Source of the DNA: an uncultured Oscillospiraceae bacterium
GTDB lineage: Bacteria > Bacillota > Clostridia > Oscillospirales > Acutalibacteraceae
Reading direction: 5' to 3'
DNA: 64,000 nt
Assembly (NCBI GenBank): GCA_902492895.1
Contig: CABUNG010000009.1
Location: 1-64,000 of the forward strand
The translations under genes and the position numbers were made by a program. Within the stretch, counting starts at the first letter, position 1. Every line of letters begins with the position of its first letter. Positions 34,292-42,976 of this stretch are shown here, piece by piece. The notes beneath the pieces are model-generated. The model saw only the letters and a program-made list of their open reading frames with translations, had not been told where the DNA came from and searched no databases.

Positions 34292-34579
34292 TTACTTAAA
34301 CAGCCGACCAAAAAAGCCGCCGGAACGGGAATGCACCTCCGCGTAGCTCAGGGACTGGATGGACCCCTCCAGCGTCAGTTCCCCCGTCTCCACATTCAGA
34401 CGGTTGATATGCAGCCCCTCCCCCTTGACCGTCAGCTCCCCAAGATCGGTGTAAATGATCACCGTCAGTTCGTCAAAGCTGTCCACATCCGACACGCCCG
34501 AAACCGTCAGAGCCCGTCGGTCTTCGAGCACGAGATGATGGGGCATCGCCTGAATGGCTTTTGAAGCTTCCTCTTTCAT
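34292..34579 (-). CDS. yabP: Sporulation protein YabP
   Basis: 95 aa. YabP/YqfC fold: HLVLEDRRALTVSGVSDVDSFDELTVIIYTDLGELTVKGEGLHINRLNVETGELTLEGSIQSLSY. It ends with a basic aromatic tail (GGFFGRLFK). ATG follows AGGAGCCGGC. It works with YabQ in spore coat/cortex assembly and is first in the yabP-yabQ-divIC-S1 operon. Confidence 0.93.
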   Translation of the reverse strand: MKEEASKAIQAMPHHLVLEDRRALTVSGVSDVDSFDELTVIIYTDLGELTVKGEGLHINRLNVETGELTLEGSIQSLSYAEVHSRSGGFFGRLFK

Positions 34580-34677
34580 GCCGGCTCCTCCTTACCTTGT
34601 CATAATTCCATTCTATGAGAGGATCGGACGGTTTATGCGGACACCGCACACGAAGAGGAAAAGGGCCGGCAAAAAAC

Positions 34678-34710
34678 ATCCCCGGAGAAGCCGCCGCTTC
34701 TCCGGGGATG
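34678..34710 (-). terminator. Terminator after the RqcP gene
   Basis: CATCCCCGGAGAAG and its complement form a strong stem followed by TTTTTT on the minus strand. Confidence 0.9.
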
Positions 34711-34796
34711 TGGATACTGTATGACATAAATTCGGGTTTATTCAAGCGAAAAAGCGGTTAAATCGCCGTTTTCTCCGACAGCCGCTCTAAAACCCC

Positions 34797-35042
34797 TCAG
34801 GAATTGAGCAAACGGTACAGCAGCGCCGCATCGTTTTTCGCCACGGTTTCCTGAACCGAGACGATCTCGGCTTTCAGCTCCCGCGCTCCCAGGGACAGGC
34901 AGAGCACGTCGCCCGGCTTTACCTCATAGGAAGCTCTCGCCGCTTTGCCGTTGACCAGCACCCGTCCGGCATCGCACGCTTCGTTTGCAACCGTCCGGCG
35001 CTTGATCAAGCGGGACACTTTCAGGTATTTGTCCAGCCGCAT
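34797..35042 (-). CDS. rqcP: S4-domain RNA-binding protein RqcP (YabO/Hsp15 family)
   Basis: 81 aa consisting of a single S4 domain: MRLDKYLKVSRLIKRRTVANEACDAGRVLVNGKAARASYEVKPGDVLCLSLG. ATG follows AGGAGAGATCACG. RqcP binds stalled 50S subunits and helps RqcH add C-terminal alanine tails in ribosome quality control. It lies 114 bp downstream of the HU gene. Confidence 0.9.
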   Translation of the reverse strand: MRLDKYLKVSRLIKRRTVANEACDAGRVLVNGKAARASYEVKPGDVLCLSLGARELKAEIVSVQETVAKNDAALLYRLLNS

Positions 35043-35097
35043 CGTGATCTCTCCTCTACTCGATATCCCATACTCGGCATGGGTCTTTATAAACGCA

Positions 35098-35126
35098 TAG
35101 GAGCCGTCCTGCACGGACGGCTCCTA
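35098..35126 (-). terminator. Hairpin between the HU and rqcP genes
   Basis: A perfect 12-bp stem TAGGAGCCGTCC with its complement. There is no long T run, so it may attenuate rather than fully stop transcription. Confidence 0.55.
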
Positions 35127-35155
35127 AGTAAGGGATTTCGCCAATGACGACGGAC

Positions 35156-35431
35156 TTACTTCGCCACCGCATCCTTAAAGGACTTGCCAGCCTTGAAAAC
35201 GGGCTGCTTGGAAGCCGGAATGACAATGGCTTCCTTCGTGCGGGGATTGCGGCCGGTGCGGGCTTCGCGGGCACGCACTTCGAAGGTTCCAAAGCCCACC
35301 AGCTGGACCTTGTCACCGGAAGAAACGGCTTCGACAACGGATTCCAGAACAGCGGAAACGGCTTTCTCGGCGTCCTTCTTGGACATCCCGGTTTTCTCGG
35401 TCACAGCAGCGATCAGTTCGACTTTGTTCAT
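35156..35431 (-). CDS. hup: HU-family DNA-binding protein
   Basis: 91 aa: MNKVELIAAVTEKTGMSKKDAEKAVSAVLESVVEAVSSGDKVQLVGFGTFEVRAREARTGRNPRTKEAIVIPASKQPVFKAGKSFKDAV, with the DNA-wrapping arm GRNP intact. It is a nucleoid-compacting dimer. It lies between mazG (13-bp gap) and rqcP. Confidence 0.96.
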   Translation of the reverse strand: MNKVELIAAVTEKTGMSKKDAEKAVSAVLESVVEAVSSGDKVQLVGFGTFEVRAREARTGRNPRTKEAIVIPASKQPVFKAGKSFKDAVAK

Positions 35432-35444
35432 GATGAAACCTCCA

Positions 35445-36281
35445 TTACTTTTTATATCCCAGCGGGGATGATTCCTCGCGCGGATCCAATTGTTTAGCCT
35501 CGTCCCACAGCGCATCCATCTCCGCAAGGGACGCGGCGGCCAGATCGATGTTCCGGTCTTTCGCCAGCTCCTCCACCCGGGCAAACCGGCGGATGAACTT
35601 ATCAGTCGAGGCAGTCAGCGCCTGTTCGGCATCGGTGTGCAGGAAGCGGGACACGTTGACGGCGGAGAACAGCAGGTCTCCCAGCTCCTCCTCGACCGCT
35701 GCGGCGTCCTGCGACGCGAGCGCGTCTTTGAACTCCGCGGTTTCGCTGTCGAGCGCCTCCAAAGCCCCGGAGATATCCGGCCAGTCGAACCCCACCCGTT
35801 TGGCGCGGTTCTGTACCTTCGCCGCCCGCATGAGCGCGGGCAACGACCGCGGCACTCCCTCGAGCAGTTCGGCCTGCGTTTTGCCGCCCTTGGTCTGCCG
35901 CTTGATGGCATCCCAGTTTTTAAGCACCTGTCCCGTTCCGTCCACGGTGATCTCCCCGAAGACATGGGGGTGCCGGACGATCAGTTTTTTGCAGATCCCG
36001 TCCACGACGTCGGCAAAAGCGAAGGTGCCCTGTTCCTCCTCGATCCGGGAATGGAACACCACCTGGAGCAGCACGTCGCCGAGTTCTTCCTTGAGACCGT
36101 CGGTATCCCGCTGGCGGATCGCCTCGAGCGCCTCATGTGTCTCTTCCAGAAAATCGGTGAGGATGCTTTCGTGTGTCTGCTCCCGATCCCAGGGACAGCC
36201 CCCGGGAGAGCGCAGCAGCGCCATGATCGCCAGCAGATCGTCGACCGTATACCGGTCCTTGGTTGGGAACGAGACAGCCAT
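35445..36281 (-). CDS. mazG: Nucleoside triphosphate pyrophosphohydrolase MazG
   Basis: 278 aa from ATG 36281 after GGAGGAAGGC. There are two MazG repeats: the first (about 10-110) has CPWDREQTHESILTDFLEETHEALEAI and EELGDVLLQVVFHSRI; the second has VEEELGDLLFSAVNVSRF. The EExxE/ExxD metal sites are intact. It hydrolyses NTPs to NMP plus pyrophosphate, for housecleaning of aberrant nucleotides. It is upstream of hup and rqcP. Confidence 0.94.
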   Translation of the reverse strand: MAVSFPTKDRYTVDDLLAIMALLRSPGGCPWDREQTHESILTDFLEETHEALEAIRQRDTDGLKEELGDVLLQVVFHSRIEEEQGTFAFADVVDGICKKLIVRHPHVFGEITVDGTGQVLKNWDAIKRQTKGGKTQAELLEGVPRSLPALMRAAKVQNRAKRVGFDWPDISGALEALDSETAEFKDALASQDAAAVEEELGDLLFSAVNVSRFLHTDAEQALTASTDKFIRRFARVEELAKDRNIDLAAASLAEMDALWDEAKQLDPREESSPLGYKK

Positions 36282-36481
36282 ATGCCTTCCTCCGCATCGG
36301 AGACTCCGCGTCACACCGTGTTTAGAAAACCCGACGTTCTTTGCGGAACATCCCTATATTAACCTATCTGATTTCCTTTTTCAAGAACTTTGTGCAATTT
36401 TTTCTTTGAAACGAAGCCCAAAAAGGCAAATATTTGGTTTCAAGACGTGATTTCCTGGTGATTTTGCCAGTTTCCACCAGT

Positions 36482-37771
36482 TTATCGCGCGAGAATGTTT
36501 TTTACGGCCTCTGAGACCTTGGCCCTCACCTGGTCGATGTCGAGAGTGAGGAAAACACCGTCCCGATACACCACACGGCCATCCACCATCGTCAGGCATA
36601 CGGCCCCGCCGTTTGCCGCATACACCAGATTGGACAGAGCCGCGTGGCAGGGGGTCATGACCGGCGTCTCCATATCCACCATCACGAGATCCGCCTGATA
36701 GCCGGCGGCAATGTCCCCCGTCGTTTCCCGTCCCTGGGACAGAGCTCCGGCCCGGGTTGCCATATAGAAGGTTTCCGAAGCCGGCAGGGCGAGCGGATCC
36801 CGCGCCACGCCCTTAGCCAGCAGAGAGGCGGTGCGCATCTCCTCGAACATATCCAACGCGTTGTTGCTGGCGGCCGAGTCGGTCCCGATGGCAACCGGAA
36901 TGCCAAAGCCGCGCAGTTTCGTCACCTGCGCCACGCCGCTGGCGAGTTTGAGGTTGCTTTTGGCGCAGTGGGCTACCGTGGCCTCTCCCGCGTGGGCGAT
37001 GATCTCCATATCCGCGTCGGTCAGCCAGACGCCGTGCGCCAGCGTGACCGGATTTTCGAGCACACCGGTATCCCGAAGAACCTGTGTGGGCGTTTTTCCG
37101 TGGCGTCCGACGCATTCGAGCTGTTCTTTCCGGGTCTCGGCCAGGTGCACCTGCATACGCGCACCGCTTTCCGCGGCGAGAGCCGCCGCGTCATACAGGA
37201 TATCGGGACGGGTGGTGTATTCGGAATGAGGTGCCACATCGATGCGGATGCGGCCCTCCCCCGCCCCATGCATGGATGACAGAAGATCCCGGATCTCCCC
37301 GTAAGCGGGCAGATCCCGGAAAGCTTTCGATGGGTCAAAACAGCTGATGCCGCGGCCGATATTTGCTTTGATGCCGCAGGTCAGGGCCGCCTCAGCGATG
37401 CGGTCACAGAAATAGTACATATCGCTGAAGGAGGTCGTGCCCGAGGCGAGCATCTCGGCCATGCCGAGCAGACTGCCCCAATAGACGTCCTCCCCTGTCA
37501 GTTTGTCCTCAAACGGAAAAATCCGCTTCGTCAGCCAGGTATCGAGAGGCAGATCGTCGCCGTATCCCCGCATCAGGGTCATAGCGACATGGGTATGGGC
37601 ATTGACAAGGCCCGGCATCAGCAGCCGGCCACGGCCGTCCACCCGTTCACCTTCCGCCTGCTCCGGCTTTTCAGGGCCCACATAGGCAATCTGCGCCCCC
37701 TTTACCACCACGGTCTGATGCGGATGGAGCGTGCCGTCGGCACGGACCACCAGAATATCGTCAAACCACAT
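36482..37771 (-). CDS. mtaD: 5-methylthioadenosine/S-adenosylhomocysteine deaminase-like amidohydrolase
   Basis: 429 aa. The metal and catalytic motifs of the TRZ/ATZ deaminase family are present: LLMPGLVNAHTHVAMTLMRGYGDDLPLDTWL, MQVHLAETRKE, TLAHGVWLTDADMEIIAHAG and AIGTDSAASNNALDMFEEMR. It converts MTA, SAH or adenosine to the inosine analogue. The pnp gene lies 13 bp upstream in the same direction, so the pair could deaminate and then phosphorolyse purine nucleosides. Other deaminase substrates remain possible. Confidence 0.88.
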   Translation of the reverse strand: MWFDDILVVRADGTLHPHQTVVVKGAQIAYVGPEKPEQAEGERVDGRGRLLMPGLVNAHTHVAMTLMRGYGDDLPLDTWLTKRIFPFEDKLTGEDVYWGSLLGMAEMLASGTTSFSDMYYFCDRIAEAALTCGIKANIGRGISCFDPSKAFRDLPAYGEIRDLLSSMHGAGEGRIRIDVAPHSEYTTRPDILYDAAALAAESGARMQVHLAETRKEQLECVGRHGKTPTQVLRDTGVLENPVTLAHGVWLTDADMEIIAHAGEATVAHCAKSNLKLASGVAQVTKLRGFGIPVAIGTDSAASNNALDMFEEMRTASLLAKGVARDPLALPASETFYMATRAGALSQGRETTGDIAAGYQADLVMVDMETPVMTPCHAALSNLVYAANGGAVCLTMVDGRVVYRDGVFLTLDIDQVRAKVSEAVKNILAR

Positions 37772-37784
37772 CCGCGCTGCCCCC

Positions 37785-38621
37785 TTAAATCACCTCAATG
37801 ATGCTTTTCATGAGCGAGCAGAAGGTTCCGGCCACGGCGGCCGCGTTCTGCGTCACCTCCTGATCGCTCACCTTGACGCCCGGCTTCATGCCGGCGGCGA
37901 GATTTGTGATGCAGGACAAGCCGAGCACCGCCATGCCGCATTGGCTGGCTGCAATCGCCTCGGCAACCGTCGACATGCCGACCGCGTCGCCCCCGAGCGC
38001 GCGGACCGCGCGGATTTCAGCCGGCGTTTCGAACTGCGGGCCGGCCATATAGAAATATACGCCTTCCCGCAGCGGAATGGCCAGTTCCTCCGCGCAGCGG
38101 CGGGCCTTTGCGGCCAGAACGGGCGAGTAGGTGTGGGTCATATCGAAAAAGCGCTCACCGAACCGGGGGTCGATCTCTCCCCTGGCCGGGCTTTCCGCAC
38201 AGAGTTTAATATGATCGGTGATGAGCATCAAGTCCCCCACCCGAAACGATTCGTTCACGCCTCCGGCGGCATTGGTCAGCACGAGCTTTTTCACTCCGAG
38301 CAGATACATCACCCGTACGTAGAAGGTCACGGTCTCCATATCGTAACCCTCATAATAATGAAAGCGGCCGGACAGCACGGCCACGGGACGGCCGGATAAA
38401 CGCCCGACGATGAGCTTCCCCGCGTGGGATTTCACTGTTGAACGGGGAAATCCCGGAATCTCCGCATAGGGGATAATCACCGGATCCTGCACATCTCCGG
38501 CCAGCCGCCCGAGCCCGGACCCCAGAACCAGACACACCTCGGGCAGGGGGGAGATCGACTTTCCCAGCCGTTCCCGGATAAACGCCGCCGCTTTTTCATG
38601 CTCTGCAAAAGAAATGGCCAA
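37785..38621 (-). CDS. punA: Purine nucleoside phosphorylase
   Basis: 278 aa, TTG start at 38621 after AGAGGGTGAG. High-molecular-mass trimeric PNP signatures: LVLGSGLGRLAGDVQDPVIIPYAEIPGFPRSTVKSHAG, SGRFHYYEGYDMETVTFYVRVMYLLGVKKLVLTNAAGGVNESFRVGDLMLITDHIKL and FYMAGPQFETPAEIRAVRALGGDAVGMSTVAEAI. It cleaves purine (deoxy)nucleosides with phosphate. It is cotranscribed with the deaminase. Confidence 0.94.
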   Translation of the reverse strand: MAISFAEHEKAAAFIRERLGKSISPLPEVCLVLGSGLGRLAGDVQDPVIIPYAEIPGFPRSTVKSHAGKLIVGRLSGRPVAVLSGRFHYYEGYDMETVTFYVRVMYLLGVKKLVLTNAAGGVNESFRVGDLMLITDHIKLCAESPARGEIDPRFGERFFDMTHTYSPVLAAKARRCAEELAIPLREGVYFYMAGPQFETPAEIRAVRALGGDAVGMSTVAEAIAASQCGMAVLGLSCITNLAAGMKPGVKVSDQEVTQNAAAVAGTFCSLMKSIIEVI

Positions 38622-38646
38622 CTGTTCTCACCCTCTGTCAAAGAAA

Positions 38647-38670
38647 TAGGGGTTCACTCCGGAACCCCTA
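38647..38670 (-). terminator. Hairpin after the zinc-ribbon gene
   Basis: TAGGGGTTC and GAACCCCTA pair across a 6-nt loop; on the minus strand it is followed by TTTCTTTG. Confidence 0.6.
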
Positions 38671-38676
38671 CTCTGG

Positions 38677-39087
38677 TTATTTCTGTTCGTCTTCCGTTTT
38701 TTCTTCTGTCTTTTCTTCCTTTACCGGACGTTCGAGCTTCGATCCGCACTTTTTGCAGAAGAGCGAATCGTCGGTGTTGACGGTGCTGCACACCTTGCAG
38801 CAAACGGCGTTCCGGTATTCGAGCACCTTCGCGCGCAGCGCGTCGAGTTTGGCGTATTGATCATCCACCTTGGCGACGCATTCGTCCACCATGGAAGACA
38901 CGTCCTCACCGGCTTTTTTCCCATCATATACCAACCGGCCGAGGCCTTCCAGAATCGACGTGATTTCCCGCTCGGTATCCGCCATCTCCATCTTCAGCTT
39001 CGTCACTTCCACAAAATCCGAGGTTTTCTTTCCCGCGGATTCTGCGACGTTCCGGGCTTTGCACAGCACATCTTCAAATGTTCCCAT
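38677..39087 (-). CDS. Zinc-ribbon protein with helical N-terminus
   Basis: 136 aa from ATG 39087; TTG at 39090 is possible after AAAGGAG. Residues 1-90 are helical (TKLKMEMADTEREITSILEGLGRLVYDGKKAGEDVSSMVDECVAKVDDQYAKLDALRAKVLEYR). They are followed by a C-terminal zinc ribbon (CCKVCSTVNTDDSLFCKKCGSKL) and an acidic/Lys tail. Proteins of this layout are common in Clostridia; function unknown. Confidence 0.8.
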   Translation of the reverse strand: MGTFEDVLCKARNVAESAGKKTSDFVEVTKLKMEMADTEREITSILEGLGRLVYDGKKAGEDVSSMVDECVAKVDDQYAKLDALRAKVLEYRNAVCCKVCSTVNTDDSLFCKKCGSKLERPVKEEKTEEKTEDEQK

Positions 39088-39171
39088 CAATCTCAGGCTC
39101 CTTTCGCTCTGTGATAGCTTCATTATAGACGATATTTCCAGCAAATTCAATAAACAATATATGAACAAGCC

Positions 39172-40122
39172 TTAAGAATACAGGCCTCCGCCCAAAAATT
39201 CGCGCAGAAGGGAATCCTGCGGCACAAATTCGGCCGGCAGGGCGGCGAATCCCGTGAGCGCTTCGATCAAATGGTCGATCACGTCCCGGTTCGGGACCTC
39301 GGCCGGAACTTCGCGCAGCAGAGGCAGCAAAGCCGTCCCCAGCACGCACGGTTCATAGGCGTGGGTGGTATCGATCACCGCGTCGGCCGTATCCACATAG
39401 GGAAACATATAGAGATTCTCTCCCCGCACCACCTGCGGCCACATGCGCAGCGTGTTTTCCAGGGAGCTGCTGCGGAATTTGTAATCCCGCAGCATCCGCC
39501 GGACCAGGCGGATATCCCGCCGCTTGAGCCATTTGTCGCTGCCGTTGTACACGGGGGTGACGGTGTTGATGAACACTTTGTACAGGCTGTCCCCCGACAA
39601 ATGCTCTTCAAATACCGGATTGAGCGCGTGGATGCCCTCGAAAATCACGACCGATTCGGGGCCGATGCACAGCGGCCGTGTCTCGACGGCGGGACGTCCC
39701 GCGATGAAGTCGAACAGCGGCAGCTCGGTGCGGCCCTTCTCAATGATCTCCTGCATGCAGATCTGGAGCTGGTCCAGATTGAGCGCTTCGAGCGCCTCAT
39801 AATCATAGTTGCCGTTCTCGAGAAGGGGGGCCTGCTCCCGCCCCCGATAGAAATCATCGAGAGACACCGTGTGGGCCTCCACCGCGAGTTCCCGCAGAGA
39901 ATCCCGCAGCAGCAGCGCCGTCGTGGTTTTGCCCGACGAAGTGGGCCCGCACAGCATGACGATTCTGCGCCCGCGCAGCCCCGCGGCGAGATGCCGCGCC
40001 AAACGGGCGACTTCCCCCGCATAGCGGGCGTCCTCCTCTTCTACAAAGGCCGGCGCGTCCTGGAGCGCCCGCCGGTTGATATCCTCCAGCAGCAGCTGCC
40101 GCCGTTCCACAAACGATTTCAT
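39172..40122 (-). CDS. Uridine kinase-like P-loop nucleoside kinase
   Basis: 316 aa from ATG 40122 after AAAGGACAGGGC; the frame is open further upstream. The P-loop is IVMLCGPTSSGKTTTALLL. Uridine-kinase/PRK family landmarks follow: VSLDDFYRGREQAP, NYDYEALEALNLDQL, LPLFDFIAGRP and VVIFEGIHALNPVF, then RRMLRDYKFRSSSLENTLRMW. In some Firmicutes relatives this kinase is fused to a threonyl-tRNA-synthetase-like N-domain; here the upstream part is short and lacks it. Substrate not certain. Confidence 0.85.
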   Translation of the reverse strand: MKSFVERRQLLLEDINRRALQDAPAFVEEEDARYAGEVARLARHLAAGLRGRRIVMLCGPTSSGKTTTALLLRDSLRELAVEAHTVSLDDFYRGREQAPLLENGNYDYEALEALNLDQLQICMQEIIEKGRTELPLFDFIAGRPAVETRPLCIGPESVVIFEGIHALNPVFEEHLSGDSLYKVFINTVTPVYNGSDKWLKRRDIRLVRRMLRDYKFRSSSLENTLRMWPQVVRGENLYMFPYVDTADAVIDTTHAYEPCVLGTALLPLLREVPAEVPNRDVIDHLIEALTGFAALPAEFVPQDSLLREFLGGGLYS

Positions 40123-40316
40123 GCCCTGTCCTTTCCCGGGATCGATCCTCAGAAGCGTCCCACCCGCTTTTTCCAGCATTTCCATCAACGTGCCGCACTA
40201 TACGAGCCTTCTCACGAAGGCCGCTTCTTCCAGTATATTCTATATGGTCCATCTTCGATAATCTAGTACAAATTTATGAACATTTTCTGCGTTCCGGATC
40301 GATCCAACCACAAAAA

Positions 40317-40344
40317 ACGGATATTCCCCGCGGGGAATATCCGT
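40317..40344 (-). terminator. Terminator of the ETF/inositol-like operon
   Basis: A perfect 28-bp palindrome (half-site ACGGATATTCCCCG) followed on the minus strand by TTTTTTG, 20 bp beyond the last gene. Confidence 0.88.
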
Positions 40345-40364
40345 CTGTGTACATAGGAAGGCAT

Positions 40365-41741
40365 TTATCGAAACACATCGCAGATGCCAATATCAGCACA
40401 ATCAAAAATGCGTGCGCTTTTGTCCGGATTGACTGCAATAATCGTACCCGCCTGCTCGATCGCGCAGGTATGCTGAACGGCACCGGAGATCCCAATCGCC
40501 ACATATACGGCCGGCCGAATCGTTTTTCCGGTCAGTCCGACCTGATACTCATACGGAACGAGACCTGTATCCACCAGAGCGCGAGACGCTGCCAAGCCGT
40601 ATCCCCGGCGTTCCGCCCAATCCCGGATTTGAGGGAACTGCGCCGCCGCGCCGGCCCCCACCCCCACTATGACCTGCTCGCCGACGGCTCCAACGGGCCG
40701 GACCGTGGCCATTTGGGGCTTCCGGTGACAGACGACCGTGGCGATGAGGCTGCCGCCGAAAGCCGGCCGCACCATTTGAAGAGACTGTCCGTCGACGGCA
40801 AAATCGGTGCAGTCCGCGCATAATCCGGTTCTCAGCAGCGCCGCCACCTGAGGGGCGGTACGACGTCCCCACAGGCCGCCGTCCCACAGCACCACGTCCG
40901 GTTTTTCCCGTCGTATCCGCACCGCCAGGCCAAGAGGCGTATCCTCCTCGAGTATCCGGACACGCTCCGCGATTCGGTGAGCCCACTCTGCAGCGCCTGT
41001 TCCCACGCAAAACACCTCCGGGAGCTTGGGTCCGCTGATCCGGGGCTCGTTTTTCTCCGCAGGCTTTTCCAATGCCTCCGTTATGATATCGTCCAGCCGC
41101 TCCAGGCGGACAAAGCGGCAGCGGCGCAGGCCGGTTTGGCATTCCCGGGTCTTCAGCACTCTGGTGGGGGACCCCTTCAGGCCGCATCGCTCCGGATCCG
41201 CTCCCAACACAGCCGCATCCCACAGTTCCGCATCCTTCCGGCCGGCTCCCAGGCGCGGAAAACGCAGCGCCGCGATACGTTCCACCGTCAAAAGCGCTGG
41301 CAGAGAGGCGGATTCTTCTCCAAACCGGGACGTACACCGGACGCGTTGATCCTGCACATCCAGCTCCAGTACATTGGTGATCACCGGAATCCCCAGCAAA
41401 GCGGCCAAAGCCGGACCCGTCTGGGCCGTATCTCCGTCCGTGCTCTGCCGGCCGCACAATATCAGATCGGCACCCAGTCTCTGTACGGCCAGAGACAGCA
41501 CATAGGCGGTCGCCAAGGTATCCGCTCCGGCGAACGCGCTGTCCGAGAGCAGCACCGCCCGGGTGACGCCCAACCTGGTCAACGCTTCGAGCGGCTCACG
41601 GCAGGAGGTCCGGCCCATGCAGACCACGGCCACCTCGGTGTTCCGGTCCGCATCCCGGAGCTTCAGAGCGCATTCCAGCGCACTGGCGTCAAAAGGGCTC
41701 AGCTCCCCGTCCACCAGTTTGACACATACCACGATCTGCAT
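40365..41741 (-). CDS. Fused electron-transfer flavoprotein EtfB-EtfA
   Basis: 458 aa from ATG 41741 after GAAGGAGGACGCT. Residues about 1-205 are an EtfB domain (MQIVVCVKLVDG, ADLILCGRQSTDGDTAQTGPALAALLGIP). After a linker, residues about 235-458 are an EtfA domain with a shortened first lobe and an intact FAD-binding C-terminus (VRPAFGGSLIATVVCHRKPQMATVRP, YQVGLTGKTIRPAVYVAIGISGAVQHTCAIEQAGTIIAVNPD). ETFs are normally two chains. It should carry electrons from a flavin dehydrogenase. It is last of nine operon genes, together with two FAD oxidoreductases and an Fe-S protein. Confidence 0.9.
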   Translation of the reverse strand: MQIVVCVKLVDGELSPFDASALECALKLRDADRNTEVAVVCMGRTSCREPLEALTRLGVTRAVLLSDSAFAGADTLATAYVLSLAVQRLGADLILCGRQSTDGDTAQTGPALAALLGIPVITNVLELDVQDQRVRCTSRFGEESASLPALLTVERIAALRFPRLGAGRKDAELWDAAVLGADPERCGLKGSPTRVLKTRECQTGLRRCRFVRLERLDDIITEALEKPAEKNEPRISGPKLPEVFCVGTGAAEWAHRIAERVRILEEDTPLGLAVRIRREKPDVVLWDGGLWGRRTAPQVAALLRTGLCADCTDFAVDGQSLQMVRPAFGGSLIATVVCHRKPQMATVRPVGAVGEQVIVGVGAGAAAQFPQIRDWAERRGYGLAASRALVDTGLVPYEYQVGLTGKTIRPAVYVAIGISGAVQHTCAIEQAGTIIAVNPDKSARIFDCADIGICDVFR

Positions 41742-41752
41742 AGCGTCCTCCT

Positions 41753-42976
41753 TCAATCCCGATGCAACCGGACGCCCTGTGATTGCAGTCCGGCCTGCAG
41801 CGCTTCCACCGGCAGACGGGAAAAGGATGCGTCTGCGGATTTTTGAGAGTCATCCAGGGTCAACAAAGCCGCGGCTGTTCCCGCCGCCTGTCCCGTTACG
41901 GCACAGGCCGGGATCACCCGGGTGATATCCCACATGGCGTCGGTCACGGAGATACAGCGCCCCGCCGTTATGAGATTGCGGAGCTTCCGCCCATACAGAC
42001 ACCGGAATGGGAGCTCATAAACCGGCCCCGGACGGCGCCAGTCCCCGATCATCCCGATGCTGTCCGTATAGGTCCGGTCCGCCCCATCGTCCGGAGTACA
42101 GACCCCCTCCAGCCGCCTGGTCATCCGCACCTGGGGAATCGAGGACAGCGCAGTGAGATGATGAGCGGGCCCCACCTCTCCTTTGGATAAAAAATCCGCC
42201 AAGGTCATCCGGTGGGAATCCATCGTCATCCGGCTGAGCTCCCGTCCGTCCACCCCGCCGTACCGCAGAGCAGACGCAGGTTCGGGTTCCGTCTTATATT
42301 TGTCGGGAATATCGGCAGCACCCAGGGTTTTCAGACCGAGTCCAGACCCCGACTGCTCGTAATACCAACCGGCCAGCCGATTTCCCTGTCCGAACAGAGC
42401 CGTATCCTCCCCCGCCAGCCGGCAGACGTCGGCGTCTCCCGTGGCGTCCACTATCGCGCCGCCTTTCCAGGCCAGGCGCCCGGATTTATTTTCGGTTATC
42501 AGCGCGTCCAGCCGGCCGTTCCGGGTTATCGCCCCGCATACCGCTGTTCCGTATAGAATATCCACACCGGCCTCGGCCAGCAGCTGCTCACAGAGGATGC
42601 CGAATACCGGCGCGCTGTAGCGCACACTGAACCGCTTGCGGCGTTTCTCCTCTCCGGATCCGTTTTCCAGCCAGGCTTTGGGATATCCCGCCTCGCAGCC
42701 GTACCGGACCGACAGACGGAGCATCTCCTCCGCAATTCCAAAGCTCACCTGGGTTCCCAGGCCGTCGCACAGAGGCAGGAAAATCGTCACCAACCCCAGG
42801 GTAGCCAGTCCGCCGGGCAGGAATTCCCGTTCCAGCAGCATCGTTTTGGCCCCGGATCTGGCGGCAGCCAGAGCAGCGGCGACGCCGGCAATTCCGCCCC
42901 CCGCCACGATCACGTCCGCCGCACCCGCTACCGGCACCTGTCTTTCCGGTTCTCGAATCGTCTCCATCGGGTTCAC
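41753..42976 (-). CDS. FAD-dependent oxidoreductase (FAD_oxidored family)
   Basis: 407 aa from GTG 42976, whose GTGA overlaps the kinase stop; ATG 42967 is the alternative. The N-terminal Rossmann dinucleotide motif is DVIVAGGGIAGVAAALAAARSGAKTMLLERE. Family landmarks are GGAIVDATGDADVCRLAGE and the C-terminal NLITAGRCISVTDAMWDITRVIPACAVTGQAAGTAAALL. It is a soluble flavoprotein with unknown substrate. It lies between the FGGY kinase and the ETF gene, so oxidation of a carbohydrate-derived hydroxyl with electrons passed to ETF is plausible. Confidence 0.87.
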   Translation of the reverse strand: MNPMETIREPERQVPVAGAADVIVAGGGIAGVAAALAAARSGAKTMLLEREFLPGGLATLGLVTIFLPLCDGLGTQVSFGIAEEMLRLSVRYGCEAGYPKAWLENGSGEEKRRKRFSVRYSAPVFGILCEQLLAEAGVDILYGTAVCGAITRNGRLDALITENKSGRLAWKGGAIVDATGDADVCRLAGEDTALFGQGNRLAGWYYEQSGSGLGLKTLGAADIPDKYKTEPEPASALRYGGVDGRELSRMTMDSHRMTLADFLSKGEVGPAHHLTALSSIPQVRMTRRLEGVCTPDDGADRTYTDSIGMIGDWRRPGPVYELPFRCLYGRKLRNLITAGRCISVTDAMWDITRVIPACAVTGQAAGTAAALLTLDDSQKSADASFSRLPVEALQAGLQSQGVRLHRD

